Of a stretch of 64,000 nt of DNA, positions 33,666 to 42,401 are shown piece by piece. The DNA lies in assembly GCF_008329585.1 (NCBI RefSeq), contig NZ_NPKP01000017.1:1-64000 (forward strand), read 5' to 3'. The notes beneath the pieces were generated by a model. It searched no databases, was not told the DNA's origin, and saw only the letters and a program-made list of their open reading frames with translations. Numbering within the stretch: position 1 is the first letter of the stretch; every line of letters starts with the position of its first letter. Source of the stretch: Mycolicibacterium sp. P9-22. GTDB taxonomy: Bacteria > Actinomycetota > Actinomycetes > Mycobacteriales > Mycobacteriaceae. The translations under genes and the position numbers were made by a program.

Positions 33666-34085
33666 TCAGTCGGAGGCCGTCTCGGGCAGGTCGTGGCGCA
33701 CCACGCGGACCCGCCCATGCGGCAGGCAGGCCGCGTACCCGTGGTGTTTGCCGTAGAGCTCCCACGAGGTGTGCGCATCGTCGCTGGGAACGTCGATGTG
33801 CTGCCCGCCGGAGAACTGCAGGTGAAGGCTGCCGTCGTCGTCCCAGTCGGCATGGGTGCACGTGGTACCGGCGAAGTCGAAGAGTGGCTTTTGCTCGGTG
33901 CGTACGGCGGTCGGATCGATGGCTACGACCTCAGCAGCTGCCGAGGCGCCGCCGCCGATGTCCGGCAACGTCAACTCCATGGGTGCGGAGATGACGAGTT
34001 CGTTGTATTCGTCCAGGTTGAGCACCAGACCGTCGCGGAACATGATCCGCTGCAGGGTGCGGCCCTGGATCCATTGTTCGGTCAT
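33666..34085 (-). CDS. DUF6188 family protein
   Basis: The 139-residue soluble protein fits the DUF6188 pattern: WIQGRTLQRIMFRDGLVLNL near the start, LELT-like core, CTHADWDDDGSLHLQFSGGQ and HIDVPSDDAHTSWELYG at the end. Members are small actinobacterial proteins with unknown role. The ATG at 34085 is chosen; the open frame further upstream carries no clear protein signal. The 255-bp gap upstream, shared with the divergent methyltransferase gene, holds a hairpin (CTCCCC 34272-34277, GGGGAG 34284-34289). Confidence 0.7.
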   Translation of the reverse strand: MTEQWIQGRTLQRIMFRDGLVLNLDEYNELVISAPMELTLPDIGGGASAAAEVVAIDPTAVRTEQKPLFDFAGTTCTHADWDDDGSLHLQFSGGQHIDVPSDDAHTSWELYGKHHGYAACLPHGRVRVVRHDLPETASD

Positions 34086-34340
34086 TTTTCCACTTTGAGC
34101 CGTTGGCGGGCCCAGCACAAGAGGTGCCGGCCGGTTCGCTCCAGCGCGGATCCGCCGCGGTTGTCCCGACCGCGGACCGCAGGTAAAAGCCGCTGGTCGA
34201 AGGTCTGCCGAACGTCTTCTTTTGGGCGAAATTGTTCGCTGATGTAAACGCAACAGGCTCCCGGGCGTAAACTCCCCGCGACGGGGGAGGGTTCACGCAT
34301 CGAGCCGGTCCATGTACGTGTCACTAATGAAAGGGCTGAC

Positions 34341-35231
34341 TTGCCCGCATCAGACAACCGAGTTCCCGAAACCGGTCTCAAACCGCATTTCGAGGACGTT
34401 CAGGCGCATTACGACCTGTCGGACGACTTCTTCCGGCTGTTTCTGGATCCCACCCAGACGTACAGCTGCGCCTATTTCGAACGCGACGACATGACCCTGG
34501 AGGAGGCGCAGTACGCCAAGATCGACCTCTCGCTGGGCAAACTCGGGCTGCAGCCGGGAATGAAGCTGCTCGACGTCGGCTGCGGATGGGGCGCCACCCT
34601 CAAACGCGCCATCGAGCGCTACGACGTCGACGTGATCGGGCTCACGCTGAGCCGCAACCAGCAGGCCCATGTGCAGCAGCTGTTCGACGGCCTGGACACC
34701 GAGCGGTCCCGCGAGGTGCTGCTGGAGGGCTGGGAGCAGTTCAGCGGTTCGGTGGATCGCATCGTGTCCATCGGCGCGTTCGAGCATTTCGGTGCCAACC
34801 GCTACGACGACTTCTTCAAGATGGCCTACGCCGCGCTGCCCGCCGGCGGCTCGATGCTGCTGCACACCATCGTCAAGCCCAGTGATGCCGACTTCGCGGA
34901 ACGCGGGCTGCCGCTGACCATGACGAAGCTGAAGTTCTTCAAATTCATCATGGACGAGATCTTCCCGGGCGGGATGCTGCCGTTCGTGTCGGTGGTCGAG
35001 GAGCATGCCGCCAAGGCCGGCTTCGAGGTGCAGCGGGTGCAGTCGCTGCGGTTGCACTACGCGCGGACGCTGACGATCTGGGCCGACGCCCTGCAGGCTC
35101 GGCGCGACGAGGCGATCGCCATCCAGTCCGAAGAGGTTTACGACCGGTACATGCGGTACCTGACCGGCTGTTCCGAACTGTTCCGGGAGGGCTACACCGA
35201 CGTCTGCCAGTTCACGCTGCACAAGTCCTGA
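34341..35231 (+). CDS. Cyclopropane mycolic acid synthase family SAM methyltransferase
   Basis: The 296-residue enzyme belongs to the CmaA/PcaA/MmaA family. Signatures are HYDLSDDFFRLFLDPTQTYS, CAYFERDDMTLEEAQYAKID, the SAM loop KLLDVGCGWG (residues about 75-84), and GAFEHFG with Glu148 of the carbonate site. The C-terminal YLTGCSELFREGYTDVCQFT is also conserved. These enzymes transfer a methyl or methylene group to a double bond of the meromycolate chain during mycolic acid synthesis, so this gene strongly supports a mycobacterial host. Which modification it makes cannot be told. The start is TTG 34341 with AAAGGG 5 bp upstream; no in-frame ATG gives a better fit. Confidence 0.93.
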   Translation: MPASDNRVPETGLKPHFEDVQAHYDLSDDFFRLFLDPTQTYSCAYFERDDMTLEEAQYAKIDLSLGKLGLQPGMKLLDVGCGWGATLKRAIERYDVDVIGLTLSRNQQAHVQQLFDGLDTERSREVLLEGWEQFSGSVDRIVSIGAFEHFGANRYDDFFKMAYAALPAGGSMLLHTIVKPSDADFAERGLPLTMTKLKFFKFIMDEIFPGGMLPFVSVVEEHAAKAGFEVQRVQSLRLHYARTLTIWADALQARRDEAIAIQSEEVYDRYMRYLTGCSELFREGYTDVCQFTLHKS

Positions 35232-35234
35232 TCA

Positions 35235-35666
35235 CTACCGCGCCGCTTCCAGGGCGCGGCGTAAGTCGCCGGGTACGTCGCACTTGGCCCAGTCGTCGGT
35301 CGACACCACCACGTACACGTTGCGTCCGCGTACCGCGACCCGCTCGCAGCGCTGCGGGTCATCGGCAGCGGTGCGCAGCACCGCGAAGGCCACGGCGAAG
35401 CTTGTGGTGCCGATGTGGTCGCAGGCCGCCTCGACCCGGACAACGTCCCGCCAGCGGACCGACGTCAGGTAATCGATATCGCTGTGGACGACCTTGAAGT
35501 CGACCCCGGTGGATATCAATTGGGCGTAGTCGACGCCGTGCTCGGCGAGCATCGCGGTGCAGGCCTCGTCGAACCAGGTCAGATAGTGCCCGTTGAATAC
35601 CACGCCCTGCTGATCGATCTCCGCGTACCGGGGCACGATTCTCAGTGAGCTCACGGCAGTCACCAT
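35235..35666 (-). CDS. 4HBT/YbgC-type acyl-CoA thioesterase
   Basis: The 143-residue hot-dog protein contains RYAEIDQQGVVFNGHYLTWF near the N-terminus, the YbgC/4-hydroxybenzoyl-CoA thioesterase signature with the active Asp, then FDEACTAMLAEHG and a VKVVHSD strand. It probably hydrolyses short or medium acyl-CoA. The ATG at 35666 is preferred; an open frame to 35906 overlaps the divergent dehydratase. The methyltransferase gene ends 3 bp away, convergent. Function in mycolate or fatty-acid turnover is only suggested by this neighbour. Confidence 0.87.
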   Translation of the reverse strand: MVTAVSSLRIVPRYAEIDQQGVVFNGHYLTWFDEACTAMLAEHGVDYAQLISTGVDFKVVHSDIDYLTSVRWRDVVRVEAACDHIGTTSFAVAFAVLRTAADDPQRCERVAVRGRNVYVVVSTDDWAKCDVPGDLRRALEAAR

Positions 35667-35727
35667 GCACCACGAGTGCGTGCCACCGCTAGCATCGAAC
35701 GGTGATCTCTGCAGCGACGGAACTCCG

Positions 35728-36714
35728 ATGAGTGCTCCCACCCTGGTCTCGGTCGACGAGATCAGGGCGGCGGCGGATCGGTTGCGCGGCAATATCATGC
35801 GTACACCGCTCATCCCGGCGCCGTGGGCCGATCCCGACCGGCCGCTGTGGATCAAACCGGAGAGCCTGCAGGTGATCGGCGCCTTCAAGGTGCGCGGTGC
35901 ACTCAACGCCGTCGGCCGAATCGACGCCGGCCTCCGGCAGCGAGGTGTCGTCGCGTACTCGAGCGGAAACCACGCGCAGGCAGTCGCTTACGCGGCCGCC
36001 CGGTTCGGCATCGACGCGCACATCGTCATGCCCGAGGAGACGCCTCAGGTGAAGATCGCGCGGACCAGAGGCCACGGCGCCCGGGTGGTGTTGTGCGCTG
36101 CGGGTCAGCGCGAAGCCGTTGCCGCGCAACTCGTCGAGGAAACCGGTGCCACACTGGTACCGCCGTTCGACCACCCCGACGTCATCGCCGGACAGGGCAC
36201 GATCGGCCTGGAGATCGCCGAGGATCTGCCCGATGTCAGGACCGTCCTGGTCCCGGTCAGCGGCGGCGGGCTTGCCTCCGGTATCGGCACCGCCATCCGG
36301 GCGTTGTGCCCGCAGGCGCAGATTTTCGGGGTGGAACCGGAACTGGCGGCCGACACCGCTGCGGGTCTGCGGCAGGGCAGTCGGGTCAGCATGTCGATCG
36401 CGGACCGTAACCGGACCATCGCCGACGGTCTGCGCTCGGAACCGTCCGAGCTGACCTTTGCGCATCTGCAGCACGTGCTCACCGATGTGCTGACCGTCGC
36501 CGAAGACGAAATTCGTTCTGCGGTAGCCGAACTGGCTGTGCAGGCGCGCCTGGTCAGCGAACCCAGCGGCGCGGTGGCACTGGCCGCCTACCGTCGCCAC
36601 CGGACACCGCCGGGCAAGACCGTGATGATCCTGTCCGGTGGCAACATCGAACCCGCACTGCTGGCCGAGATTGTGGCGCAGTCACCAGCGGTTGGGGTTC
36701 ACCAGGGGGACTGA
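35728..36714 (+). CDS. Threonine/serine dehydratase family PLP enzyme
   Basis: The 328-residue fold-type II PLP enzyme has Lys54 in SLQVIGAFKVRGALN (Schiff base), SSGNHAQAVAYAAARFG, the phosphate-binding loop SGGGLASG and ILSGGN at the end. It lacks the C-terminal ACT-like regulatory domain of biosynthetic IlvA, so it is closer to catabolic threonine dehydratases or serine racemases, deaminating threonine or serine to 2-oxo acids. The ATG at 35728 is used. It is divergent from the thioesterase and overlaps the convergent small Cys-rich gene by 33 bp. Confidence 0.88.
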   Translation: MSAPTLVSVDEIRAAADRLRGNIMRTPLIPAPWADPDRPLWIKPESLQVIGAFKVRGALNAVGRIDAGLRQRGVVAYSSGNHAQAVAYAAARFGIDAHIVMPEETPQVKIARTRGHGARVVLCAAGQREAVAAQLVEETGATLVPPFDHPDVIAGQGTIGLEIAEDLPDVRTVLVPVSGGGLASGIGTAIRALCPQAQIFGVEPELAADTAAGLRQGSRVSMSIADRNRTIADGLRSEPSELTFAHLQHVLTDVLTVAEDEIRSAVAELAVQARLVSEPSGAVALAAYRRHRTPPGKTVMILSGGNIEPALLAEIVAQSPAVGVHQGD

Positions 36715-36903
36715 CACGGCGCAACCCTCGTGCGCGCAGTGCGACCAGGCGTCCTGTTCGGCAGCGGCCTTGAGCCGACGGCGCCGCCCGGCCCATCCGC
36801 AGGAACAGGTGGCCGTCGAGTGGCCGAAGCCACGGTTGTACACGTATACCGTTCCGTGGCGTCCGGTGGTGTCCGCGAACAGATCTTCGAGCAGCATGGA
36901 CAT
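36682..36903 (-). CDS. Small Cys/His-containing hypothetical protein, 73 aa
   Basis: The protein begins MSMLLEDLFADTTGRHGTVY and has Cys and His residues spaced as TCSCGWAG and SHCAHEGC, separated by a basic helix, which could bind zinc. Family not recognised; similar small proteins occur in mycobacteria. A second ATG at 36897 is possible. Its 3' end overlaps the dehydratase gene on the other strand by 33 bp. The upstream 218 bp to the POT gene hold no feature I can name. Confidence 0.6.
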   Translation of the reverse strand: MSMLLEDLFADTTGRHGTVYVYNRGFGHSTATCSCGWAGRRRRLKAAAEQDAWSHCAHEGCAVSVPLVNPNRW

Positions 36904-37121
36904 GGGGTGTAACTCCTTCGTCGACCTGACCTCGGTGTCATGTAGACGTGCTGGCGTAGTTCGATTCTGCGCCCGATCACCTCGGGATGGCGGGAGCCGC
37001 GGGTCACGACTCGGCGCAGATCCTGTCAAGCCGAAGTAACTGGTGACGGGTCTCTACCCTGGTTCTCGCGTTGCTAAACCTGAAGCCTGCCCACGTAATT
37101 GACGCCCGGGCGGGTTGCTGT

Positions 37122-38600
37122 CTAGTGCACGCCCTCCATCAGCCGGCTGATGCGTGTGGTGAACGCCAGCACGAGAAGACCGGCGACGATCGCCACCAGG
37201 CCGAGGATGCCGAAGTAGGCGAACTCGCGCGCCGGGTCGTAATAGCGGGCCAGCACGCCGGACATCGACGTGCCGAGCCCGACCGAGAAGAAGTACAGCG
37301 CCATCATCTGGGCGCGGAATGCCTCCGGTGCGAGTTGAGTGGTCACCGCCAGGCCGATCGGGGAGATCATCAGCTCGGAGACCGCGAAGCCGGCCATCAC
37401 CGCCACGATGAACAGCGCGGGCACGGCCCGTCCGGTGGTGCCCGCGAACGGGAGGAACAGCAGGAACGCCGCACCCATCCCGATGACGCCGTACGCGAAC
37501 TTCCGCGGCGTGGTGGGTGCGCGCTGACCCAACCGGGTCCACATGACCGCGAACAGTGGCGACAGCGCAATGATCCAGATCGGCTCGATCGAGCCGATCC
37601 AGCTCGACGGCGCGGTCCATCCGAAGATCGACCAGTTCATCCGTTCATCCGAATACACCGCGAGGACGGTGAAGATCTGCTGGAACAGCGACCAGAACAC
37701 TGCGTTGGCGATGAACAACGGAATGAAGGCGCGGACCCGGGTGCGTTCGAGCGCAGCTACTTTCGGGCTGGTCAACAACACGATGAAGTAGCCGATCGAA
37801 GCCACGACGATGACGCCGGTGGTCACCTGGGACAGGTTGTTCAGTGTCACCAGCCCGGTCCCGAAGGCGAGCACCGCGACGGCGATCACCCCGACGCCGA
37901 CGCCCACGGCGGGGAGAACACCACTGCGCGGCAGCGGGTTGGGGACTTCGCGCCCGTGTGTCCCCAGGTTGCGGCGGAACACCACGTACTGGGCCAGGCC
38001 CAGCGCCATACCGATTGCGGCGGCACCGAATCCGAAGTGGAACCCGACCCGGGTCTGCAGCAGGCCGGTGATCAGCGGCCCGACGAAGGCCCCCAGGTTG
38101 ATGCCGAGGTAGAACAACGTGAATCCGCCGTCGGCCCGCGCGTCGCCCTTGTCGTACAGCGTGCCCAGCAAGGATGAGGCATTCGCCTTGAGCGCGCCGG
38201 AGCCCAGTGCGACGAGCACCAGACCCGCTGCGACACCGGCGATTCCGGGCACCACCGCCAGTGCGATGTGTCCGACCATGACCACGACGCCGCCGTAGAA
38301 CACGGTGCGCTCCATGCCGAGGGCCCGGTCGGCCAACCAGCCACCCAGCACCGTCGACAGATACACCAGCCCGCCGTAGGCGCCGACGATGCCGGTCGCC
38401 GTCGCCTTGGACAGCTCCAGGCCACCCTCGGTGGCCGAGTAGTAGAGGTAGTACCCCAGGATGGTCAGCATCCCGTAGAAGGAAAAGCGTTCCCACAGTT
38501 CGACGCCGAACAGGTTCGTCAATCCGATCGGGTGGCCGAACAATGTGCGTGCCGCCTGCTGATCTGTCTGGCCGCCCCCGGCCTGTTCGGACCCAGTCAT
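37122..38600 (-). CDS. POT/PTR family proton-dependent oligopeptide transporter
   Basis: The 492-residue protein has 12-14 membrane helices. The diagnostic helix 1 motif is NLFGVELWERFSFYGMLTIL (E-x-x-E-R-F-x-Y-Y-G type), followed by GGWLADRALGMERTV (motif A-like) and FTLFYLGINLGAFVGPLITG (the PTR2 signature). It imports di- and tripeptides with protons. The start is ATG 38600 (MTGSEQAGGG), since upstream residues are atypical. It stands alone on the minus strand. Actinobacterial homologues of DtpT are of this length. Confidence 0.9.
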   Translation of the reverse strand: MTGSEQAGGGQTDQQAARTLFGHPIGLTNLFGVELWERFSFYGMLTILGYYLYYSATEGGLELSKATATGIVGAYGGLVYLSTVLGGWLADRALGMERTVFYGGVVVMVGHIALAVVPGIAGVAAGLVLVALGSGALKANASSLLGTLYDKGDARADGGFTLFYLGINLGAFVGPLITGLLQTRVGFHFGFGAAAIGMALGLAQYVVFRRNLGTHGREVPNPLPRSGVLPAVGVGVGVIAVAVLAFGTGLVTLNNLSQVTTGVIVVASIGYFIVLLTSPKVAALERTRVRAFIPLFIANAVFWSLFQQIFTVLAVYSDERMNWSIFGWTAPSSWIGSIEPIWIIALSPLFAVMWTRLGQRAPTTPRKFAYGVIGMGAAFLLFLPFAGTTGRAVPALFIVAVMAGFAVSELMISPIGLAVTTQLAPEAFRAQMMALYFFSVGLGTSMSGVLARYYDPAREFAYFGILGLVAIVAGLLVLAFTTRISRLMEGVH

Positions 38601-38801
38601 AGCGCCACCATCCCACGACGCCCGGGCGGTGCGGTGCATTGTCGGCAAGTCATGGCGGGTCGCTCCGGCGCCACCCGAGGGAGCAAATCCCATGATGCTC
38701 TCCACATGGTCAGTTCTGTGACGCAGCAAACCTCGATCCGAGGAATCGCCTGCACGGGTGGGTTCCTGGCCGCTGCGCAGGTAGTCTCAGCCGGATAACG
38801 C

Positions 38802-38819
38802 GACGATGGTTGCATCGTC
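38802..38819. repeat. Perfect 7-bp inverted repeat upstream of DUF7159 gene
   Basis: GACGATG (38802-38808) and CATCGTC (38813-38819) flank a 4-nt spacer, 48 bp before the GTG at 38868. It could be an operator or a 5'-UTR hairpin. The remaining 267-bp gap, 38601-38867, shows no other certain element. Confidence 0.4.
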
Positions 38820-38867
38820 ACGACGCGGTTGCCTGCGTGCGGCCGAAGAGGGTCCGAAGGGGTACAT

Positions 38868-40112
38868 GTGGACGCGGTGCTCGGCTTGTCGATGACACCA
38901 AGGTCGCTGTCAGTGGTGGTCGTCGGCGGTGGTGATCAGCCGGACGGCAGCCGGAACGACGCATTCGAGGTCGCCGTCGACGGTTCCGACGGGCGGTCGG
39001 CCACCGAGCGGGCGACCGCCGCGGTGGAGGCGATCGTGGCCTCGCGCGGTGAGCGGCTGAAATCCATCGGTGTCACCTGGAGTGACGACGCCGACGTCGA
39101 GGCGTCCCTGCTGATGCAATCGCTGACCGAATCCGGCTTCGACAATGTGGTGCCGATCCGCCTGCCGGAGGCCACCGAGGCGCTGGCCCGCGGGATGGCC
39201 GATGTCATCGGCTACCGGACCTCCGCGGTCTGCGTCATCGAACCGGACACCGCGATCGCCCTGATCGTGCACACCGGCGACGGTGCCGTGCAGACCGCGA
39301 TCAATCACACGATCGATTCCGATGAGAGCCTGATCGGCTGGCTGAGCACCGTGTTCGCTCGTGCCGACTGGCAGCCCGAGGCACTGGTGGTGGTCGGGTC
39401 GGCCGGCGGCTTCGACGCTGTGCTGCCGCGGCTCGAGGAGGCGCTGTCGGTTCCGGTCTTCGCGCCGGCCGAGGCGCCGCTGGCGCTGGCGCGCGGAGCG
39501 GCACTCGCCTCGACCCACAATGCCGGTTTGCCACTGGATTCGAGCCCGTTGTTCTCCTCGGCCGCCACCGGCCGACACGCCGCCGCCGATGCTCCCCGGC
39601 TGACGCCCGCACGCGTCCTCACCGGGTTGCTGGCGGCCGGTGTGGTGACCTTCGTGGCCTCGGCCTCGTTGGCGGTCGCCGTCGAGCTCTCGCCGCGCCC
39701 GCAGGCCGCTCCGCAGCCGGTGGTCAGCGCCGAACGTGTCGTCGAGGAGCCGCCGGTGGTCCGCCCCGCGCCGAGTGTCGCGCTCCCGCCACCTCCCGCG
39801 GCTCCCGTCATCCCCGAGCCGGTGGAAGTGGTCGCGCCGGTCGCCGCACCCGTCGTGGAGTCGGCACCGCCACCCGAGGTCAACACCGTCGTGGACAACG
39901 TTCCCGCCGAGGGGCCCTACGTTCTGGAGGCGCCGGCCCCGCCGCCGCCACCGCCGCTCGTGGCGCCGCCGACCGTGGTCGCGCCGCCGCCGGTGGTGGG
40001 CCCCGTCTATGACCAGCCGAAGCGGCCGCTGCTGCAGCGGATCCGGGACAAGTTGCGGATCGGTGGGGACGATCAGCCACCGCCGGTGATCATGAATCCC
40101 CCGATGGGCTGA
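38868..40112 (+). CDS. DUF7159 family mycobacterial proline-rich membrane protein
   Basis: The 414-residue protein starts VDAVLGLSMTP, typical of the mycobacterial DUF7159 family. The N-terminal 200 residues form an actin-like or hydantoinase-like alpha/beta domain (GVTWSDDADVEASLLMQSLT, VLPRLEEALSVPVFAP, LALARGAALAS). One membrane segment follows at about 250-270 (LTGLLAAGVVTFVASASLAV) and then a long Pro/Val/Ala-rich outer domain. A cell-envelope or secretion role is possible but unknown. The GTG at 38868 has GAAGGGG upstream and gives the family start. Confidence 0.85.
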   Translation: MDAVLGLSMTPRSLSVVVVGGGDQPDGSRNDAFEVAVDGSDGRSATERATAAVEAIVASRGERLKSIGVTWSDDADVEASLLMQSLTESGFDNVVPIRLPEATEALARGMADVIGYRTSAVCVIEPDTAIALIVHTGDGAVQTAINHTIDSDESLIGWLSTVFARADWQPEALVVVGSAGGFDAVLPRLEEALSVPVFAPAEAPLALARGAALASTHNAGLPLDSSPLFSSAATGRHAAADAPRLTPARVLTGLLAAGVVTFVASASLAVAVELSPRPQAAPQPVVSAERVVEEPPVVRPAPSVALPPPPAAPVIPEPVEVVAPVAAPVVESAPPPEVNTVVDNVPAEGPYVLEAPAPPPPPPLVAPPTVVAPPPVVGPVYDQPKRPLLQRIRDKLRIGGDDQPPPVIMNPPMG

Positions 40113-40217
40113 GTGCGGACGCGCACCGCTGGCTAACATTTTCCGAGCCCGGCGCGAACTACCATGTAGGTCATGGCGCCAGGTCCGGATGTCCGGAGTC
40201 AGGGGAGGTTCGGAAAC

Positions 40218-40964
40218 TTGCGTAAGAACATTCGGAACATGCTGGTCACGGCGGGTATTGCCGCTGCAGCACTGATGACGTCGACGACTCCGGGCGTGGC
40301 GGCGGTGCCCACGCCGCCGGCGGTGATATCGGTGTCGCCGTCCCCCGGCGAAGTGGTCGGGGTGGCCTACCCCGTGACCGTGGCATTCGGCGATCCGGTC
40401 GCTGACCGTGCCCGGGCCGAACGCGGCATCACGTTCTCGGCGGATGAGGTCCCCGCCGGCACCTACGAATGGGTGGACGACTCCACGGTGCGCTTCACAC
40501 CCACCGATTTCTGGCCCGCGCACTCGACCATTTCGGTCCAAGCGCTTGGTTTCAAGTCGTCGTTCGAGACGGGTGCCGAGGTGGTCGGCGTGGCCGATAT
40601 CAGCGCGCACACCTACACGGTGAGCATCGACGGTGTGGTCGCCAGAGAGATGCCGGCGTCGATGGGCAAGTCTGGGTTCGCCACCCCGATCGGCAGGTTC
40701 ACCGCGCTCGGTAAAGAGAGCGTCGTCGTGATGGATTCACGCACGATCGGGATCCCGCTGGATGACCCCGAGGGCTACAAGCTCACCGTCTACGACGCGG
40801 TCCGGGTCACCTGGGGCGGCGTGTACGTGCATGGTGCGCCGTGGTCGGTGGGTTCCCAGGGGTACGAGAACGTCAGCCACGGCTGCATCAACCTCAGCCC
40901 GGACAACGCCGACTGGTACTACAACAACGTCAGTATCGGTGACCCGATCATCGTGCAGGCCTGA
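40218..40964 (+). CDS. L,D-transpeptidase, LdtC-like
   Basis: The enzyme (about 248 residues) has a signal peptide, an Ig-like domain (VISVSPSPGEVVGVAYPVTV region) and a YkuD catalytic domain with HGAPWSVGSQGYENVSHGCI, containing the nucleophile Cys and the H-x(14-17)-S-H-G-C pattern. It forms 3-3 crosslinks in peptidoglycan outside the membrane and is a carbapenem target family. A single Ig-like domain and small size resemble M. tuberculosis Rv1433. The TTG at 40218 follows AGGGGAGG (40201-40208) and gives a clean signal peptide; ATG 40173 is the alternative start. It is convergent with the hydroxylase gene. Confidence 0.9.
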   Translation: MRKNIRNMLVTAGIAAAALMTSTTPGVAAVPTPPAVISVSPSPGEVVGVAYPVTVAFGDPVADRARAERGITFSADEVPAGTYEWVDDSTVRFTPTDFWPAHSTISVQALGFKSSFETGAEVVGVADISAHTYTVSIDGVVAREMPASMGKSGFATPIGRFTALGKESVVVMDSRTIGIPLDDPEGYKLTVYDAVRVTWGGVYVHGAPWSVGSQGYENVSHGCINLSPDNADWYYNNVSIGDPIIVQA

Positions 40965-40969
40965 ACTTT

Positions 40970-41617
40970 TCATAACCCGGCATGCAGATTACGCGCCGTC
41001 GGTGAGGATTCGACGGTACCGGGATCCGGGTAGGTGCCCAGCACCCGGTCGGCGGTACCGCTGCTGGTGACGGTAAACCAATAGTGCTCGTTCTTGAAAT
41101 GGTGCTGACGGTGGTTGCGCCAGATCGACCGATAGACAGCAGTTTTCGGCTTGTAGTCGGTGTGGATCAGGTAGTGGCACCATTCGTAGCCGATGCCCAG
41201 CAGCGCCAGAAACGTCAGAAACGTCAGGCCCCGCCCCAGGCTGGGGAAGGCGAGCAGCCCGATCGCCACCGCCAGCGGCAACACCCACAGCAGCGACTGC
41301 CAGGGGATGAACACCAGCGGCAGGTCACGCGGGTCGACGTGATGATCGCGATGCTTGCGCGACAGCAGGGGATCCACCGAGACACCGGCGATCCGTCGCG
41401 GCCGCCAATGCAGGATGACCACGTGGATCAGCCATTCGGCGAACGGGAACACGGCGAGCATCACCAGCGGCACCACGGCATCGGTGACCTGCCAGTCGCC
41501 CACAGCCACCCGCGCCGCCACCGCGGCGGTCAGCGTCGCCGTGAGCATCCACGGGGTCGGGTGGCGCAGGAACTCCCGTCCTGCGCCGGCCAGCGTGATA
41601 CCCCGGCGAGTGCTCAT
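40970..41617 (-). CDS. Fatty acid hydroxylase/sterol desaturase superfamily membrane protein
   Basis: The 215-residue protein has four hydrophobic segments and the diiron His clusters HVVILH, HRDHH, HYLIH and [10 protein letters not shown]. These are the 8-His signature of fatty acid hydroxylases, sterol desaturases and carotenoid hydroxylases, so it probably oxidises a lipid or sterol in the membrane. The start ATG 41617 overlaps the TGA of the upstream GntR gene by 4 bp, so the two are coupled. It is convergent with the L,D-transpeptidase gene. Confidence 0.85.
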   Translation of the reverse strand: MSTRRGITLAGAGREFLRHPTPWMLTATLTAAVAARVAVGDWQVTDAVVPLVMLAVFPFAEWLIHVVILHWRPRRIAGVSVDPLLSRKHRDHHVDPRDLPLVFIPWQSLLWVLPLAVAIGLLAFPSLGRGLTFLTFLALLGIGYEWCHYLIHTDYKPKTAVYRSIWRNHRQHHFKNEHYWFTVTSSGTADRVLGTYPDPGTVESSPTARNLHAGL

Positions 41618-42336
41618 CGGGGGTCCTCCAATTCGGTGAGTGCGCCCAGCAGCGCGGTGGTGGCCGACTCCAGCAGCGCGCGGGCGGCGGCCGCGGCCGC
41701 CTCGGCGTCGCCGGTGCGCACGGCGTCGGCGATCGCGCGATAGGCCTCGGGGTGGCCGACCTCGGCGGCCATCATGACGGCCAGCGCCGGCAGGGCGGGT
41801 TCGTAGGTCGCGCGCAGTGTGTTGTACATCAGCCGGAAGGCGATCGAGTCCGCGCCGTCGACCAGGTGGTCCCAGAAGGTCAGCGCGTGGCGTTGCCGCT
41901 GCACCGCGTCGGTGTCGGAGCTCAGATCGTCGATCGCGGAGTCGAGCAGGGCGGCCAGTTCCGGACCGCGCCGCGTGGCGGCGAGCTCGGCAACCTTGGG
42001 GCCGTTGTGCAACCGGGTTTCCAGGATGGAACGCACGACGGAGATGTCGAGTTCGCCGGCCTGGAACAGCAGCCGAGGGAGCAGATCCAGCCCGGCGTGC
42101 CTGCGGAAATCCCGCACGGTGGTGGTGTCGCCCTGTCGGATCTCCACCAGGCCCGCCGAGGTGAGGCGCTTGAGCGCCTCGCGCACCGCGGGCCGCGACA
42201 CCCCGAGGACCTCGGCGAGGCGGCGCTCGCTGGGAAGCGCGTCGCCGGGCTTCATCTCGCCGCTGAGTACCTCGGCGACGATCTGTTCGAAGACGTCCTC
42301 GGGTACCGAGCGGCGGTTGACCGGTTGCAGTGCCAT
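41614..42336 (-). CDS. GntR family regulator, FadR/FCD subfamily
   Basis: The 240-residue protein has an N-terminal winged helix ([20 protein letters not shown], then [20 protein letters not shown]) and a C-terminal FCD-like helical domain. It probably senses a fatty-acyl or carboxylate ligand and controls the coupled membrane hydroxylase gene downstream and its own expression. A perfect palindrome of the FadR type, TGGTCATACCA (42373-42383), lies 37 bp upstream of its start and is a strong autoregulation candidate. It resembles the mycobacterial GntR regulators linked to lipid metabolism. Confidence 0.9.
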   Translation of the reverse strand: MALQPVNRRSVPEDVFEQIVAEVLSGEMKPGDALPSERRLAEVLGVSRPAVREALKRLTSAGLVEIRQGDTTTVRDFRRHAGLDLLPRLLFQAGELDISVVRSILETRLHNGPKVAELAATRRGPELAALLDSAIDDLSSDTDAVQRQRHALTFWDHLVDGADSIAFRLMYNTLRATYEPALPALAVMMAAEVGHPEAYRAIADAVRTGDAEAAAAAARALLESATTALLGALTELEDPR

Positions 42337-42372
42337 GAACCGAGCATGGCAGCGTCTTGGTAACAGGTCAAG

Positions 42373-42383
42373 TGGTCATACCA
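42373..42383. promoter_or_regulatory. FadR-type GntR operator
   Basis: TGGTCATACCA is a perfect inverted repeat (TGGT and ACCA around CAT), matching the TnGTnnnACnA pattern of FadR-group regulators. It lies 37 bp upstream of the GntR start and just beyond the stop of the MFS gene at 42402. Confidence 0.65.
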
Positions 42384-42401
42384 GTGGCTTCGGATGTCCA
42401 T

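Noticed and set aside
36904-37121. Possible tRNA-like sequence around GTTCGATTCTGCGCC
   Set aside because: No acceptor stem or cloverleaf can be formed around it on either strand.
37071-38177. 368-residue plus-strand open frame
   Set aside because: It mirrors the POT transporter, whose helix motifs and hydrophobicity are clear on the minus strand.
38910-40610. 566-residue minus-strand open frame
   Set aside because: It runs opposite the DUF7159 and L,D-transpeptidase genes and is Arg/Gly/His-rich with no protein motif.
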